Assembly (NCBI GenBank): GCA_902825855.1
Contig: CADECW010000028.1
Location: 1 to 59,004 of the forward strand
DNA: 59,004 nucleotides
Direction of reading: 5' to 3'
Source: an uncultured Rhodospirillales bacterium
GTDB taxonomy: Bacteria; Pseudomonadota; Alphaproteobacteria; Reyranellales; Reyranellaceae
The notes under the pieces are model-generated. The model was given only the letters and a program-made list of their open reading frames with translations, was not told the DNA's origin and did no database searches. Positions 12,032-22,592 of the stretch are shown piece by piece. The number at the start of each line of letters is the position of its first letter. Within the stretch, counting starts at the first letter, position 1. Position numbers and translations under genes: made by a program.

Positions 12032-13233
12032 CGCGTGCCTCCCTGGGCCTGCGGACCGGTGGTTCGCGGTGGCCCTCCTGGTGGCTGTGCCGGGCCGCCC
12101 GGCTTCAATTCCGGTAGCGGCAGGTAGGGCAGCACTCCGCCAGTGCCGGACGTATTCTTGTCGACCAGCACCTTGTTCACGTTGCGCAGCACCTCTTCCA
12201 TCGTGTCGAGGTAGAGGCGCTCGGTGGTGATGTCCTTGGCCTTGTCGTATTGCTCGTAGACCTGAGTGAAGCGCTGGGCATCACCGCTCGCCCGGGCGAC
12301 GATCTCGGCCTTGTAGGCCTCGCCGCGCTGGATGATCGATTCGGCCTCGCCCTTGGCTCGCGGCAGCACCTGGTTGCGATAGGTGTTGGCCTCGTTGATG
12401 CTCTTCTCCTTGTCGGCGCGCGCTGCCTGCACGTCACGGAACGCCGCGATCACTTCCTGCGGCGGGTCGACGCGCAGGAGCTGGACGTTGGAGATGCGAA
12501 CGCCCAGCCCATACTCATCGAGGATGCGCTGCAGCAGGTCCTTGGCGTCCTGCTCGATGCGGCTGCGGCCCTCGGTCTGGGCATATTGCAGGTTCGACCG
12601 GCCGATGACTTCGCGCATCGCGGCCTCGGCGGCCGAGCGCACGTTGTCCTCCGGATTACGCACGTCGAAGGCGTACTTGAAGACGTCCTTGATCTGCCAA
12701 AGCACGGCGAACTCGATGTCGACGATGTTCTCGTCGCCGGTCAGCATCAGGTTCTCGGTCGAGGTCGGACGCGGGCCGCCGCGGGTATAGGTCGTCGAAC
12801 GATCCTGGCTGCCACGCGAGCCGATGACGACGCGGCGCTGGTCCTGGACGTTGACCACGACGACGTTGCCAATCGGACTCGGCAAGTTGTAGTGCAGGCC
12901 CGGCTCTACCGGCTTGCCGTAGGGCTTGCCGAACACGAGCTGGACCGCCTGCTGGTTGGGCTGCACGCGGAAGAAGCCGGTCACGAGCCAGATCACGACG
13001 CCCAGCAGCACGACCAGCACGATGCCCTTGTAGGAACCGAAGCCGCCGGGAATCAGGTTCTTCAGCCGCTCCTGGCCCTTGCGGATGACGTCTTCCATGT
13101 CAGGCGGCCGTCGCGAACCGAACGGCCCGCCGCCACCGCCGCGATTGCCGCCACCGCCGCCCCAAGGCCCGCCGCCGTTGCCGCCGCCGCCGCCGCCGCC
13201 CCAGGGGCCGCCGCTGTTGTTGTTCCACGCCAT
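12028..13233 (-). CDS. hflK: HflK, SPFH-domain modulator of FtsH
   Basis: A 401-residue HflK. The first 50 residues are almost entirely Gly, Asn, Trp and Pro (MAWNNNSGGPWGG and similar repeats), a low-complexity cytoplasmic tail usual in the family. A transmembrane helix follows (about 67-88, GIVLVVLLGVVIWLVTGFF), then the SPFH domain (RVQPNQQAVQLVFGKP, GVRISNVQLLRVDPP) and a Pro/Gly-rich C-terminus. Co-translated with hflC. It is divergent from the Mrp-type ATPase gene with a 139-base gap that should hold both promoters. Confidence 0.96.
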   Translation of the reverse strand: MAWNNNSGGPWGGGGGGGNGGGPWGGGGGNRGGGGGPFGSRRPPDMEDVIRKGQERLKNLIPGGFGSYKGIVLVVLLGVVIWLVTGFFRVQPNQQAVQLVFGKPYGKPVEPGLHYNLPSPIGNVVVVNVQDQRRVVIGSRGSQDRSTTYTRGGPRPTSTENLMLTGDENIVDIEFAVLWQIKDVFKYAFDVRNPEDNVRSAAEAAMREVIGRSNLQYAQTEGRSRIEQDAKDLLQRILDEYGLGVRISNVQLLRVDPPQEVIAAFRDVQAARADKEKSINEANTYRNQVLPRAKGEAESIIQRGEAYKAEIVARASGDAQRFTQVYEQYDKAKDITTERLYLDTMEEVLRNVNKVLVDKNTSGTGGVLPYLPLPELKPGGPAQPPGGPPRTTGPQAQGGTR

Positions 13234-13372
13234 CGTTCACCTCAGGGCCGCAAGGCCGCCTGCTCGGCATACTGTCGGCTTTGATTTCAGGTCGCGCTGC
13301 ATATATGTGACGGCAGCAACACCCGCAATCAAGCGGCGACACAATATTGCGATATGGCGGAAACAAGCCCCC

Positions 13373-14515
13373 ATGGCTGAAATCACCGAATCGGCCGTCC
13401 GCAAGGTCCTCGACACCATCATCGATCCGGCGACCGCAAGGAGCGTCGTGGCGCAGGGCATGGTAGGCGGCATCGCCGTGCGCGGCGGTCATGTAGCGGT
13501 GACCCTGGATGTCGACCCCGCCCGCGGCACGGCCCTGGAGCCGCTGCGTCAGGCGTGCGAACAGGCGGTGCGGGCGATGCCAGGCGTGCTGTCGGCGACG
13601 GCGGTCATGACCTCCGAGCGTCCGCCCCCGTCGGCTGCGCCTAAGTCGCACGCGCATGGCCACGGCCATCCCCCTCCGGGCGCCAAGACCACCGGCGGCG
13701 GCGGCCGCATCGAGGTGCCGGGCGTCAAGCACATCATCGCCGTGGCCTCGGGCAAGGGCGGTGTCGGCAAGTCAACGACGGCGGTGAACCTGGCTCTCGG
13801 ACTTGCCGCCAACGGCGTGGCAACCGGCCTGCTCGACGCCGACATCTACGGCCCTTCGATGCCACGCATGCTCGACGTCAAGGACAAGCCCGAATCGACC
13901 GACGGCAAGGCGCTGAAGCCGATCGAACGTTACGGTCTCAAGACCATGTCGATCGGCTATATCGTCAACGAGGACACGCCGATGATCTGGCGAGGTCCCA
14001 TGGTGTCGAGCGCGCTCGAGCAGATGCTGCGCGACGTGCAGTGGGGTGAACTCGACGTGCTGGTGGTCGACATGCCGCCCGGCACGGGCGATGCGCAGCT
14101 CACGCTGGCGCAGCGCGTGGCTCTGGCCGGCGCGGTGATCGTGTCGACACCGCAGGACATCGCCCTGGTCGACGCCCGCAAGGGCCTCAACATGTTCCGC
14201 AAGGTCGCGGTGCCGGTGCTGGGCTTTGTCGAGAACATGAGCTTCTACCTCTGCCCTCATTGTGGAGAGCGCGCCGAGATCTTCGGCCATGGCGGCGCCC
14301 GCGAAGAAGCCGAGAAGCTGGGCGTGCCGTTCCTGGGCGAGGTGCCGCTGCATCTCGACATCCGCACGACGTCCGATTCGGGCCATCCCATCGTCGTCGC
14401 CCAGCCCGAGAGTCAGTACGCCCAGATCTACAAGAACATCGCCGGCCGTGTGTGGAAGCAGCTCTCGGCCAGTCAGCGCGGGCCGCGGGCCGCACCGAGG
14501 ATCGTGGTGCGATAG
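13373..14515 (+). CDS. Mrp/ApbC-type iron-sulfur carrier P-loop ATPase
   Basis: Carries and delivers Fe-S clusters to target apoproteins. The 380 residues comprise an N-terminal MIP18/DUF59 domain (about 1-80), a His/Pro-rich linker (SHAHGHGHPPP, 92-102), and a deviant-Walker-A ATPase (ASGKGGVGKST from residue 125, then DADIYGPSMPRML). The cluster-binding CxxC is present as CPHCGERAEIFG near the C-terminus. The ATG at 13373 begins the DUF59 domain; translation further upstream gives only low-complexity sequence antisense to hflK. Transcribed away from hflKC. Confidence 0.93.
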   Translation: MAEITESAVRKVLDTIIDPATARSVVAQGMVGGIAVRGGHVAVTLDVDPARGTALEPLRQACEQAVRAMPGVLSATAVMTSERPPPSAAPKSHAHGHGHPPPGAKTTGGGGRIEVPGVKHIIAVASGKGGVGKSTTAVNLALGLAANGVATGLLDADIYGPSMPRMLDVKDKPESTDGKALKPIERYGLKTMSIGYIVNEDTPMIWRGPMVSSALEQMLRDVQWGELDVLVVDMPPGTGDAQLTLAQRVALAGAVIVSTPQDIALVDARKGLNMFRKVAVPVLGFVENMSFYLCPHCGERAEIFGHGGAREEAEKLGVPFLGEVPLHLDIRTTSDSGHPIVVAQPESQYAQIYKNIAGRVWKQLSASQRGPRAAPRIVVR

Positions 14516-14564
14516 TCTCGCCGGAGCGGACCTCCAGGCTTGATCGGCCTGAAGGGCCACGGCC

Positions 14565-15125
14565 CTACAAGCGTTTCTTCCTGCGCCCGGTTGCGGCAGC
14601 GGCCTTGCGGGGATCCCACTTTCCGATCATGCCGTGCACGCCGATCATCGAGCCGGCGACCAGCTCCAGCGCCAGGAATCGCCGCTCCTCGACCCAGCCG
14701 GGGAGCTGCATGTTGAGCGCCAGATCGCGGCGGAAGCCGAACTGGTTGTAGTACTCGGGATCGCCGACCAGGATGACGCGGCTGTGGCCCAGCATGCGCG
14801 ACTGCGCCAACGAGTGCCACATCAGCGCCTTGCCGAAACCCAGGCCGCGCAGTTCGGGCGAGATGGCGAGCGGGCCGAGCAGAACGGCGGGCCAGCGCTC
14901 GTTGACCAGGATCGGCCAGTTGCGGATGGAGGCCACCATGCGGCCCTTCTGGTCGATGGCGACGAAGCACAGCTCCTTGATCGGCTTCACGTCCTCGCGC
15001 AGGCGGTAGACCGTCTTGTGCAGGCGGTCGGGGCCGAACGCCGCTTCGTTCATCTCCTCGATGGCTTCATTGTCGCGCGGCCGCTCGCGTAGCAGCCGCA
15101 GCCTGCCCGGGCTTTCCCTAGCCAA
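14565..15125 (-). CDS. GNAT-family N-acetyltransferase
   Basis: A roughly 186-residue acetyltransferase resembling the YhbS group. It shows the acetyl-CoA binding region [20 protein letters not shown] (motif A with R/QxxGxG/A form), followed by [19 protein letters not shown], typical of these proteins. The C-terminus is basic (GRRKKRL). The start is uncertain: the likeliest is a TTG at 15125 that overlaps the thyX stop by eight bases, placing the family-like [14 protein letters not shown] segment near the N-terminus. The acceptor substrate is unknown. Translationally linked to thyX. Confidence 0.82.
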   Translation of the reverse strand: MARESPGRLRLLRERPRDNEAIEEMNEAAFGPDRLHKTVYRLREDVKPIKELCFVAIDQKGRMVASIRNWPILVNERWPAVLLGPLAISPELRGLGFGKALMWHSLAQSRMLGHSRVILVGDPEYYNQFGFRRDLALNMQLPGWVEERRFLALELVAGSMIGVHGMIGKWDPRKAAAATGRRKKRL

Positions 15126-16053
15126 GGCCCAGCACCGCCATGAGCTCCCGCCATTCGCGAGGACTGAGCCCACTCGATTTCTGGTCGAGCTTCTCGCCGG
15201 CAATCATGCGCCTGATGGCCGCCAGGCCGGTCTTCGAGAGGTGCGTCCCACCCATGCGATATTCCATGAAGGCGTCGTAGCTGATCGGACACCAGCGCTT
15301 CAGCGTGTCGAGCATGACGTCGGCATAGACGCGGATTTCGTACTGCGCGTGGGCGTCGGCGCGCAGCGACAGGAAGTGCATCAAATTGTGGAGGTTGGTC
15401 TTCCAGTACCACTGAGTATAGAAGGCGAGCGACAGATTCATCCGCGCCAGCTCGCGCGCCAGGCCGGAGCGTTCGGCGTCGAGCGGCTCGCCAGTCTGGC
15501 CCTCGTTCAGCATCTCCATATAGTGCTCGTAGACCAGCTCTGCGTCCTTCTTGAGCAGGTCGAAGACGCGCTCGGCTTCCTTGCCCGAGAGCACCTGGTC
15601 GCGGCCCTGCCGATTGGCCTTGCTCTGCGCCGCCAGGTGCTCGGGCCTCGGGACGTAGTATTCATTGTCGAGGATCGAGTAGCGCGCCGAATATTCATTC
15701 ACATTGGCGGTGCGATGGCGAATCCACTGGCGTGCCACGAAGATCGGCAGCTTCACGTGGTACTTGATCTCGCACATCTCGAACGGCGTCGTATGGCGAT
15801 GCCGCATCAGGTAGTTGATCAGCCCGCGATCCTCGCTGACCTTCTTGGTGCCGCGGCCGTAGCTCACGCGGGCAGCCTGCACGACGGCCGCATCATCTCC
15901 CATATAGTCGACGACTCGGACAAAGCCGTGATCGAGCACGGGCAGCGCCTGGAACAGAATTTCCTCCAGAGCCGGGCAAATCGGCCGCAATGTCGGCTGC
16001 GCGCCGCCGCGCGCCTGGTCGATCTCGGCCTGCTGGTCGGTGGAGAGGGGCAT
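15118..16053 (-). CDS. thyX: FAD-dependent thymidylate synthase
   Basis: Makes dTMP from dUMP using methylene-tetrahydrofolate and FAD/NADPH, the alternative to ThyA. The 311-residue protein has the ThyX motif RHR(x)7S as [11 protein letters not shown] (residues 112-122) followed by ARYS, the [11 protein letters not shown] segment, and [19 protein letters not shown] near the C-terminus where FAD and dUMP bind. It is somewhat longer than the shortest ThyX proteins, with extra sequence at both ends. It reads away from ssrA and overlaps the GNAT gene. Confidence 0.96.
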   Translation of the reverse strand: MPLSTDQQAEIDQARGGAQPTLRPICPALEEILFQALPVLDHGFVRVVDYMGDDAAVVQAARVSYGRGTKKVSEDRGLINYLMRHRHTTPFEMCEIKYHVKLPIFVARQWIRHRTANVNEYSARYSILDNEYYVPRPEHLAAQSKANRQGRDQVLSGKEAERVFDLLKKDAELVYEHYMEMLNEGQTGEPLDAERSGLARELARMNLSLAFYTQWYWKTNLHNLMHFLSLRADAHAQYEIRVYADVMLDTLKRWCPISYDAFMEYRMGGTHLSKTGLAAIRRMIAGEKLDQKSSGLSPREWRELMAVLGLG

Positions 16054-16148
16054 CGTTGTTGTCCTTCGTTGGCCGCGGACTCTATGGGTGGCGGCCGGCG
16101 CGGACCATGGGGAAAATCAGGGCGACGTTTTGAACACCTGACATCGTC

Positions 16149-16177
16149 TTCAAAAATGCCTGCCGAGTGCTTATATT
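16149..16177 (+). promoter_or_regulatory. Promoter of ssrA
   Basis: TTCAAA (16149-16154), a 17-base spacer and TATATT (16172-16177) make a good sigma-70-type promoter. Transcription would start near 16184, at a GTCGG-GAAA-CCGAC hairpin (16184-16197) capped by a GNRA tetraloop, immediately before the acceptor part of the tmRNA. The rest of 16054-16148 shows nothing further I can support. Confidence 0.7.
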
Positions 16178-16183
16178 GGCCGT

Positions 16184-16470
16184 GTCGGGAAACCGACTAT
16201 GGCGATAAACGCCGCGTGGAATAAGCGTTTCGGACCCGGGGGCAGTACCCGGCGCCTCCACCATTCACCTCCAAGCCGAACAGGCGCGGAGTCGATGGGG
16301 GCGAACCAGGATCGACGAGCGTGGTAAAGGCGCGGTTTTTGCCCGGTATGGTTCCGCCGTGACGGGCCATTCACAAGTGCTAACGATAACACCGTTACAC
16401 TCGCTGCTGCCGCCTAAACAGCGGACGTAAGCGCGGTTCGGGAGGGCACCGGGCAACAGAAGCCCTCCCA
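16184..16470 (+). ncRNA. ssrA: Circularly permuted (two-piece) tmRNA
   Basis: Transfer-messenger RNA rescues stalled ribosomes and tags the nascent chain for proteolysis. Gene order is permuted. The acceptor part comes first: T-arm CCGGG-GGCAGTA-CCCGG, acceptor strand CGCCTCC at 16253-16259, discriminator A, CCA at 16261-16263. A 33-base spacer follows (16264-16296). The coding part then starts with GGGGGCG (16297-16303), which pairs with the acceptor strand with one G-U. CCGCGT (16212-16217) can pair with GCGCGG (16330-16335), joining the pieces. A pseudoknot-1 stem is GCCCG/CGGGC (16341-16345/16363-16367). The tag frame 16379-16417 encodes ANDNTVTLAAAA and a TAA. A stem at 16440-16469 closes the gene. 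Exact processing ends cannot be read from sequence. Confidence 0.93.
16440..16469 (+). terminator. Terminator-like stem at the end of ssrA
   Basis: GGGAGGGC (16440-16447) pairs perfectly with GCCCTCCC (16462-16469) over a 14-base loop and is followed by ACTTTCCTCCT. It could be the ssrA terminator, or the last helix/pseudoknot of the coding piece; the tail is only moderately T-rich. Between it and the sspB start (16555) I see no other feature apart from the sspB leader. Confidence 0.5.
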
Positions 16471-16554
16471 CTTTCCTCCTCGCATTCGAGGTTTCCCGCG
16501 ATTGACTCTGATGGTACGCGGGTCGACGATGCTTGGTAGAAATTCCGACAGGCC

Positions 16555-17100
16555 ATGAACAATCGCTTCCATTACGACGCTCTCGTCGACGACGCGCTGC
16601 GCAGCGTCGTTCGCCGCGTGCTGACGCAGGTCGCCGAGATAGGCCTTCCCGGCTCGCACCATTTCTATATCTCGTTCCGGAGCACCGACCCTGGCGTCGT
16701 GCTGCCCGACTATTTGCGCGCCAAGTACCCGGAAGAGATGACGATCGTGCTCCAGCACCAGTACTGGGACCTGATCCTTGGTCCCGACCACTTCGAGGTG
16801 ACGGTAAGCTTCAACAAGCAGCAGGAGCGCATCCGGGTGCCGTTCGCGGCGCTCTCGGCCTTCGTCGATCCGTCGGTACGCTTCGGCCTGCAGTTCGATC
16901 GCAAGGACAAGGGTGGCGAGAAGGTCGAGGCCCCCGCCGCGGCACCGGCCGCCCTGCCGCCAGCGGAAAAGCGCCCTCCGCTTGCCGCGCCCGCGACCTC
17001 GGAGACCAAGCCGGAGGACGCCGCCGAGCAGGCCGCCGAGGCAAAGCCTGAGGACGCCGCCTCCAAGGTCGTCAAGCTCGACAGCTTCCGAAAGAAGTAG
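16555..17100 (+). CDS. sspB: SspB, ClpXP adaptor for ssrA-tagged proteins (alpha type)
   Basis: SspB binds the N-terminal part of the ssrA tag and tethers tagged proteins to ClpX. The 181-residue protein has a folded N-terminal SspB domain (about 1-115: LPGSHHFYISFRSTDPGV, EEMTIVLQHQYWDLI, FEVTVSFNKQQERIRVPFAALSAFVDPS). A long Ala/Pro/Glu linker and a short conserved-looking C-terminal tail (SKVVKLDSFRKK) follow; in studied SspB proteins such a tail docks on the ClpX zinc-binding domain. It lies 85 bases downstream of ssrA on the same strand, so substrate tag and adaptor are neighbours. Confidence 0.92.
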   Translation: MNNRFHYDALVDDALRSVVRRVLTQVAEIGLPGSHHFYISFRSTDPGVVLPDYLRAKYPEEMTIVLQHQYWDLILGPDHFEVTVSFNKQQERIRVPFAALSAFVDPSVRFGLQFDRKDKGGEKVEAPAAAPAALPPAEKRPPLAAPATSETKPEDAAEQAAEAKPEDAASKVVKLDSFRKK

Positions 17101-17166
17101 CTTTACGCCTGCCCGCCGTTGCGGCAGGGAAGGCCCGCCTCTAGCCCGGCGCGCCAGGAGACAGCC

Positions 17167-18779
<1,613 letters not shown>

Positions 18780-18783
<4 letters not shown>

Positions 18784-19343
18784 TCCTTGCCGGGTTTGCC
18801 CCGGCAGCCCTCTTCACGCGCGGACCTCTTGTCGATCCAGACGATGCCGTGGCGGGCATTGACGACCTGCAACCAGCTGCGGCGGCAGCCGAGCACCCGG
18901 AACTTGGTGTCGTCGCCCGCGACGGTGGCGATCGCCGAGCCTAGCGGACCCGGGCTGTCGTAGACCGTGATGGCGCCATCGACGCGGGAATCGACCGTCA
19001 GCAGGTCTGCTGGCACCCAGCCGAACGACTGTGACGACGCGCCGGCGCTTGCATAGCCCGGCGCTGTGTCGAGCGCGATGCGCGCCCAACCGCTCTGGCT
19101 GCCCATGATGGTGACTTCGCTGGTCGCCAGTTCGCCCTCGGCGCCGCGGCCCGACAGCGTGCCGATCATCGGCGCCAGCGGCGTCGGTTCGGCACGCACC
19201 GACACCCTCTCGCCGCGCTCGAGCAATGCGTAAGCCTGCGTCGCCATGCATGAACCGGCGGAGCTGGCCCCGGCATCGACGGAACGCTCGATGACGCCGA
19301 ACCCCGCAACCACGGCAACCGTGCCGACGATGGCCCGCAGCAT
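18780..19343 (-). CDS. Exported SH3-like domain protein
   Basis: A 187-residue protein with an N-terminal signal or anchor ([18 protein letters not shown]) and two bacterial SH3-like repeats: one around [23 protein letters not shown], the other around [41 protein letters not shown] strand pair follows, typical of SH3 type 3 folds. Such proteins usually bind cell-wall or surface polymers; no enzyme domain is attached. I take the second of two close ATGs because GGGGAAGG precedes it; the first is at 19358. The stop codon overlaps that of fumarase on the other strand. Confidence 0.75.
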
Positions 19344-19574
19344 CGTGCCCTTCCCCATGTTGGCCGGCCATTCCCCAACAGCCGGCGCCTTCACCCAACT
19401 CGTTCTAGGCCGGCGCGAATACGGGGTCATGGCAAGGATTGTATGAGTTGTTTCGACCCCTCAAGATCATTCGAAACGCGATTCTCGAAAGCTATTCAAA
19501 GGCTTCAGCCGGACGCTTGAATGAGCCAACACCATGCTTTTCACCCTTCGTCAGCCTCGCGCTACATTGTCATC

Positions 19575-20252
19575 ATGAATCTCGCCAAACAGCATCTCGA
19601 CATTGGCCTGTTCTCGACCAGGCGCGACGAGCAGCTCGCCTTCTGGCAGCAAAGCGTGGGCCTGCCCTACGACCACCTTGGCAAGCTGGGCGGCGGCATG
19701 CAGCAGCACCGCCATCACATGAACGGCTCGATCCTGAAGATGAACCATTCGCGCAATCCCCTGCCCGCGGCCCCTCCCTCGGGAATCGTCGGATTGCAAA
19801 TCGCGAAGGACGGTCTTGCCAGCCCACAGGCGCTCAGCGATCCGGACGGCAACAAGGTGCTACTGGTGCCCAAGGGCAGCGACGGCGTACAGGGCATCGC
19901 CATCCTGCTGAAGGTCAACGATCCTGCCGAGCACGAGCGCTTCTGGACCGAGGCCATGCAGTTCGAGAGTGTCGGTGAAGGCCGCTATCGCTGCGGCGAT
20001 TCATTGATCGTGGTCGCCGAGCGCGGCAAGGTCGAGCGCAGCAACGAATGGCGCGGACCGGGCTACCGCTACATGACCGTGCAGGTGTGGGATTGTCTCG
20101 CCGAATACGACGGCATTCTGGCGCGCGGCGGCACCTCGGGAGGTGCACCGCGCGTGCTCGGCGATACGGTGCGATACGCCTTCGTCTGCGATCCCGATGG
20201 CAACCACATCGAAATCAGCCAGCGGGCATCGCTGACAGGCGGTAGTCTCTAA
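19575..20252 (+). CDS. VOC (glyoxalase/dioxygenase fold) protein
   Basis: A 225-residue protein with two vicinal-oxygen-chelate modules: MNLAKQHLDIGLFSTRRDEQLAFWQQSVGLPYD at the start, ending in LSDPDGNKVLLVPK, and a second module VQGIAILLKVNDPAEHERFW ending in VCDPDGNHIEISQR. The DPDGN(K/H) turns with a following acidic residue are typical of glyoxalase or dioxygenase metal sites, though the reaction cannot be assigned. A second ATG 18 codons upstream (19521) is possible; I prefer the start that begins the first beta-strand. Convergent with the DUF6481 gene, six bases apart. Confidence 0.85.
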   Translation: MNLAKQHLDIGLFSTRRDEQLAFWQQSVGLPYDHLGKLGGGMQQHRHHMNGSILKMNHSRNPLPAAPPSGIVGLQIAKDGLASPQALSDPDGNKVLLVPKGSDGVQGIAILLKVNDPAEHERFWTEAMQFESVGEGRYRCGDSLIVVAERGKVERSNEWRGPGYRYMTVQVWDCLAEYDGILARGGTSGGAPRVLGDTVRYAFVCDPDGNHIEISQRASLTGGSL

Positions 20253-20258
20253 CTGAGC

Positions 20259-20633
20259 TCAGCCCTTCTTGCGCGCCTTGCGGGCGGCGTAGCGCGCGTC
20301 GCGGGTTGCCTTCTGCGACGCCAGCAGTTCCAGTTGCGCGCGCAGGGAACGCTTGGCCGCGTCCGCCTCGCGGGCAGCCTGAGCCGCCTTCTCCGCCTCT
20401 TTCTCGGCGATCGCCTTGGCCTTAGCGGCTTCGCGTTCGGCGCGCTTGGCATTGCGTTGCTCGGTCTCACGCTCCTCGCGGGCGCGGGCTGCGGCCGCCC
20501 GAGCTTCCTGCCGGGCGACGAACTCGGGATCGTTGCTGCGGTCGTTGGCGCGAGCCCGCTCGAGCAGGGCTTGCTTGGCCTTGGCGGCATTTTCAAGGCG
20601 GTCGGCGAAAGTATCGCGGTTGTTCAATGTCAC
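20259..20633 (-). CDS. DUF6481-like charged coiled-coil protein
   Basis: A 124-residue, highly charged, alanine-rich protein that should form one long helix or coiled coil; more than half of it is Ala, Arg, Glu or Lys. The N-terminus (NRDTFADRLENAAKAKQALLERAR) and the NDPEFVARQ segment fit a small alphaproteobacterial family of unknown function. No signal peptide or membrane segment. It lies 21 bases downstream of typA on the same strand and is probably in its operon. Confidence 0.75.
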   Translation of the reverse strand: MTLNNRDTFADRLENAAKAKQALLERARANDRSNDPEFVARQEARAAAARAREERETEQRNAKRAEREAAKAKAIAEKEAEKAAQAAREADAAKRSLRAQLELLASQKATRDARYAARKARKKG

Positions 20634-20654
20634 TCCTTCCTACTCTCTGCTTCG

Positions 20655-22487
20655 CTACTCTGCGGCCGCGGCGGCGGCCTGCTTCTTGGCGCGCTTGCGA
20701 TCCTCGGGCTCGAGGAAACGCTTGCGCAACCGAATTGACTTTGGCGTCACCTCGACGAGCTCGTCGTCGTCGATATAGGCGATGGCCTGTTCCAGCGACA
20801 TGCGGCGCGGCGGCGTCAGCCGCACGGCCTCGTCCTTGCCGGCGGCCCGGATATTGGTGAGCTGCTTGCCCTTCAACACATTGACGTCGAGGTCGGTGCC
20901 GCGGCTGTGCTCGCCGATCAGCATGCCCTGGTAGACCGCGGTGCCGGGGTCGATGAACATCGGCCCGCGCTCCTCGAGGTTCCACAGCGCATAGGCCACG
21001 GCCGCGCCCTCGGCATTGGCGATCAGGGCACCGTTGCGCCGCCCCTGGATCGGACCGCGGAACGGCCCGTAGGAGTGGAACAGTCGGTTCATGACGCCGG
21101 TGCCGCGCGTGTCGGTCAGGAACTCGCCGTGATAGCCGATCAGGCCGCGCGACGGCGCATGGAACACCAGGCGGGTCTTTCCAGCACCCGACGGACGCAT
21201 GTCCTGTAGCTCGCCTTTGCGAGTGGAGATCTGCTCGACCACGACGCCGGTGAAGGCATCGTCGACGTCGATCACGACCTCCTCGATCGGCTCCAGCCGC
21301 TGGCCGGTCACCGGATCGCTCTGGAACAGGACGCGCGGGCGGCCGACGGCGAGTTCGAAACCCTCCCGGCGCATGGTCTCGATCAGCACGCCGAGCTGCA
21401 ATTCACCGCGGCCAGCGACCTCGTAGGAATCGGTGTTGTCGGTGTCGCGCACGCGGATGGCGACATTGCCCTCGGCCTCGCGCATGAGGCGGGCGCGGAT
21501 CATGCGCGTCGTCACCTTGTCGCCTTCACGTCCGGCGAGCGGCGAGTCGTTGACGGAGAAATTCATCGCGAGAGTAGGCGGATCGACCGGCTGGGCCGGC
21601 ATAGCGGCCTCGACCACGAGGTCGCCCAGGGTGTCCGCCACGGTGGCGGTCTTGAAGCCGGCGATGGCCACGATATCGCCTGCCTCGGCGGACTCGATGG
21701 GTTGGCGCTCCAGGCCGCGGAAAGCGAGCAGCTTGGTGACGCGGGTCTGCTCGATCTCCTCGCCCTTGGCGTTCAGCGCCTTGAGCGTGGCGTTGGGCCT
21801 GATGGTGCCCGACTGGATGCGCCCGGTCAGGATGCGGCCGAGGAAGGGGTCCGATTCGAGCGTCGTCACAAGCATGCGGAAGGCGGGGTCGGCATCGATC
21901 TTGGGTGCTGGCACATGGTGCAGGATCAGATCGAACAGCGGCGCCATGTCCTTGTGCTCGTCCTCGAGCGAGGTTGCGGCCCAGCCCTGCTTGGCCGAGG
22001 CGAACAGGGTCGGGAAGTCGAGCTGCTGGTCGTTGGCTTCCATCGCCGAGAACAGGTCGAAGATCTCGTCGTGCACCTGGTGGGCGCGGGCGTCGGGCCG
22101 GTCGACCTTGTTGATCAGCACGATCGGGCGCAAGCCCAGGCGCAGCGCCTTGCCGAGCACGAACTTGGTCTGCGGCAGCGGCCCTTCGGCCGCATCGACC
22201 AGCAGGACCACGCCATCGACCATGGAGAGGATGCGCTCGACCTCGCCGCCGAAATCGGCATGGCCCGGCGTGTCGACGATGTTGACGCGCGCGCCTTTCC
22301 ACACGACCGAGGTCGCCTTGGCGAGGATGGTGATGCCGCGCTCGCGCTCGAGGTCGTTCGAGTCCATGGCGCGCTCGGCGACCTGCTGGTTCTCGCGGAA
22401 GGTGCCCGACTGCTTCAGCAGGCAGTCCACCAGCGTGGTCTTGCCATGGTCGACGTGCGCGATGATCGCGACGTTGCGGATATCCAT
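20655..22487 (-). CDS. typA: GTP-binding protein TypA/BipA
   Basis: Ribosome-associated translational GTPase linked to 50S assembly and stress growth. The 610-residue protein has G1 [10 protein letters not shown]2 RERGITI, G3 [13 protein letters not shown]4 NKVDRPDAR, then EF-G-like domains II, III and V, and the TypA-specific C-terminal domain ([39 protein letters not shown]). The C-terminal tail is basic and alanine-rich. A strong promoter lies just upstream, and a small ribbon-helix-helix gene starts divergently. Confidence 0.97.
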   Translation of the reverse strand: MDIRNVAIIAHVDHGKTTLVDCLLKQSGTFRENQQVAERAMDSNDLERERGITILAKATSVVWKGARVNIVDTPGHADFGGEVERILSMVDGVVLLVDAAEGPLPQTKFVLGKALRLGLRPIVLINKVDRPDARAHQVHDEIFDLFSAMEANDQQLDFPTLFASAKQGWAATSLEDEHKDMAPLFDLILHHVPAPKIDADPAFRMLVTTLESDPFLGRILTGRIQSGTIRPNATLKALNAKGEEIEQTRVTKLLAFRGLERQPIESAEAGDIVAIAGFKTATVADTLGDLVVEAAMPAQPVDPPTLAMNFSVNDSPLAGREGDKVTTRMIRARLMREAEGNVAIRVRDTDNTDSYEVAGRGELQLGVLIETMRREGFELAVGRPRVLFQSDPVTGQRLEPIEEVVIDVDDAFTGVVVEQISTRKGELQDMRPSGAGKTRLVFHAPSRGLIGYHGEFLTDTRGTGVMNRLFHSYGPFRGPIQGRRNGALIANAEGAAVAYALWNLEERGPMFIDPGTAVYQGMLIGEHSRGTDLDVNVLKGKQLTNIRAAGKDEAVRLTPPRRMSLEQAIAYIDDDELVEVTPKSIRLRKRFLEPEDRKRAKKQAAAAAAE

Positions 22488-22522
22488 AAGATATTGTCCG
22501 GGAGGGGGTTTTCTGGGTCGCG

Positions 22523-22551
22523 CTTATACGCACGCTCTGTGACGGCGGCAA
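22523..22551 (-). promoter_or_regulatory. Promoter of typA
   Basis: On the minus strand TTGCCG (22551-22546), a 17-base spacer and TATAAG (22528-22523) form a near-ideal sigma-70-type promoter, with a predicted start about 29 bases before the typA ATG. No clear Shine-Dalgarno sequence precedes the typA start. Confidence 0.65.
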
Positions 22552-22592
22552 GGCAGGTTGAGGCGGCGTCCTGCCGCTGCCACAGTCGAGCC

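Noticed and set aside
13079..13372. In-frame upstream extension of the Mrp-type ATPase
   Set aside because: It reads antisense through the Gly-rich start of hflK and gives only Pro/Arg low-complexity sequence; the ATG at 13373 starts the DUF59 domain.
17104..17125. Short stem between sspB and fumarase as a terminator
   Set aside because: Only six base pairs with a nine-base loop and no U-tract; the gap is short and read-through is as likely.
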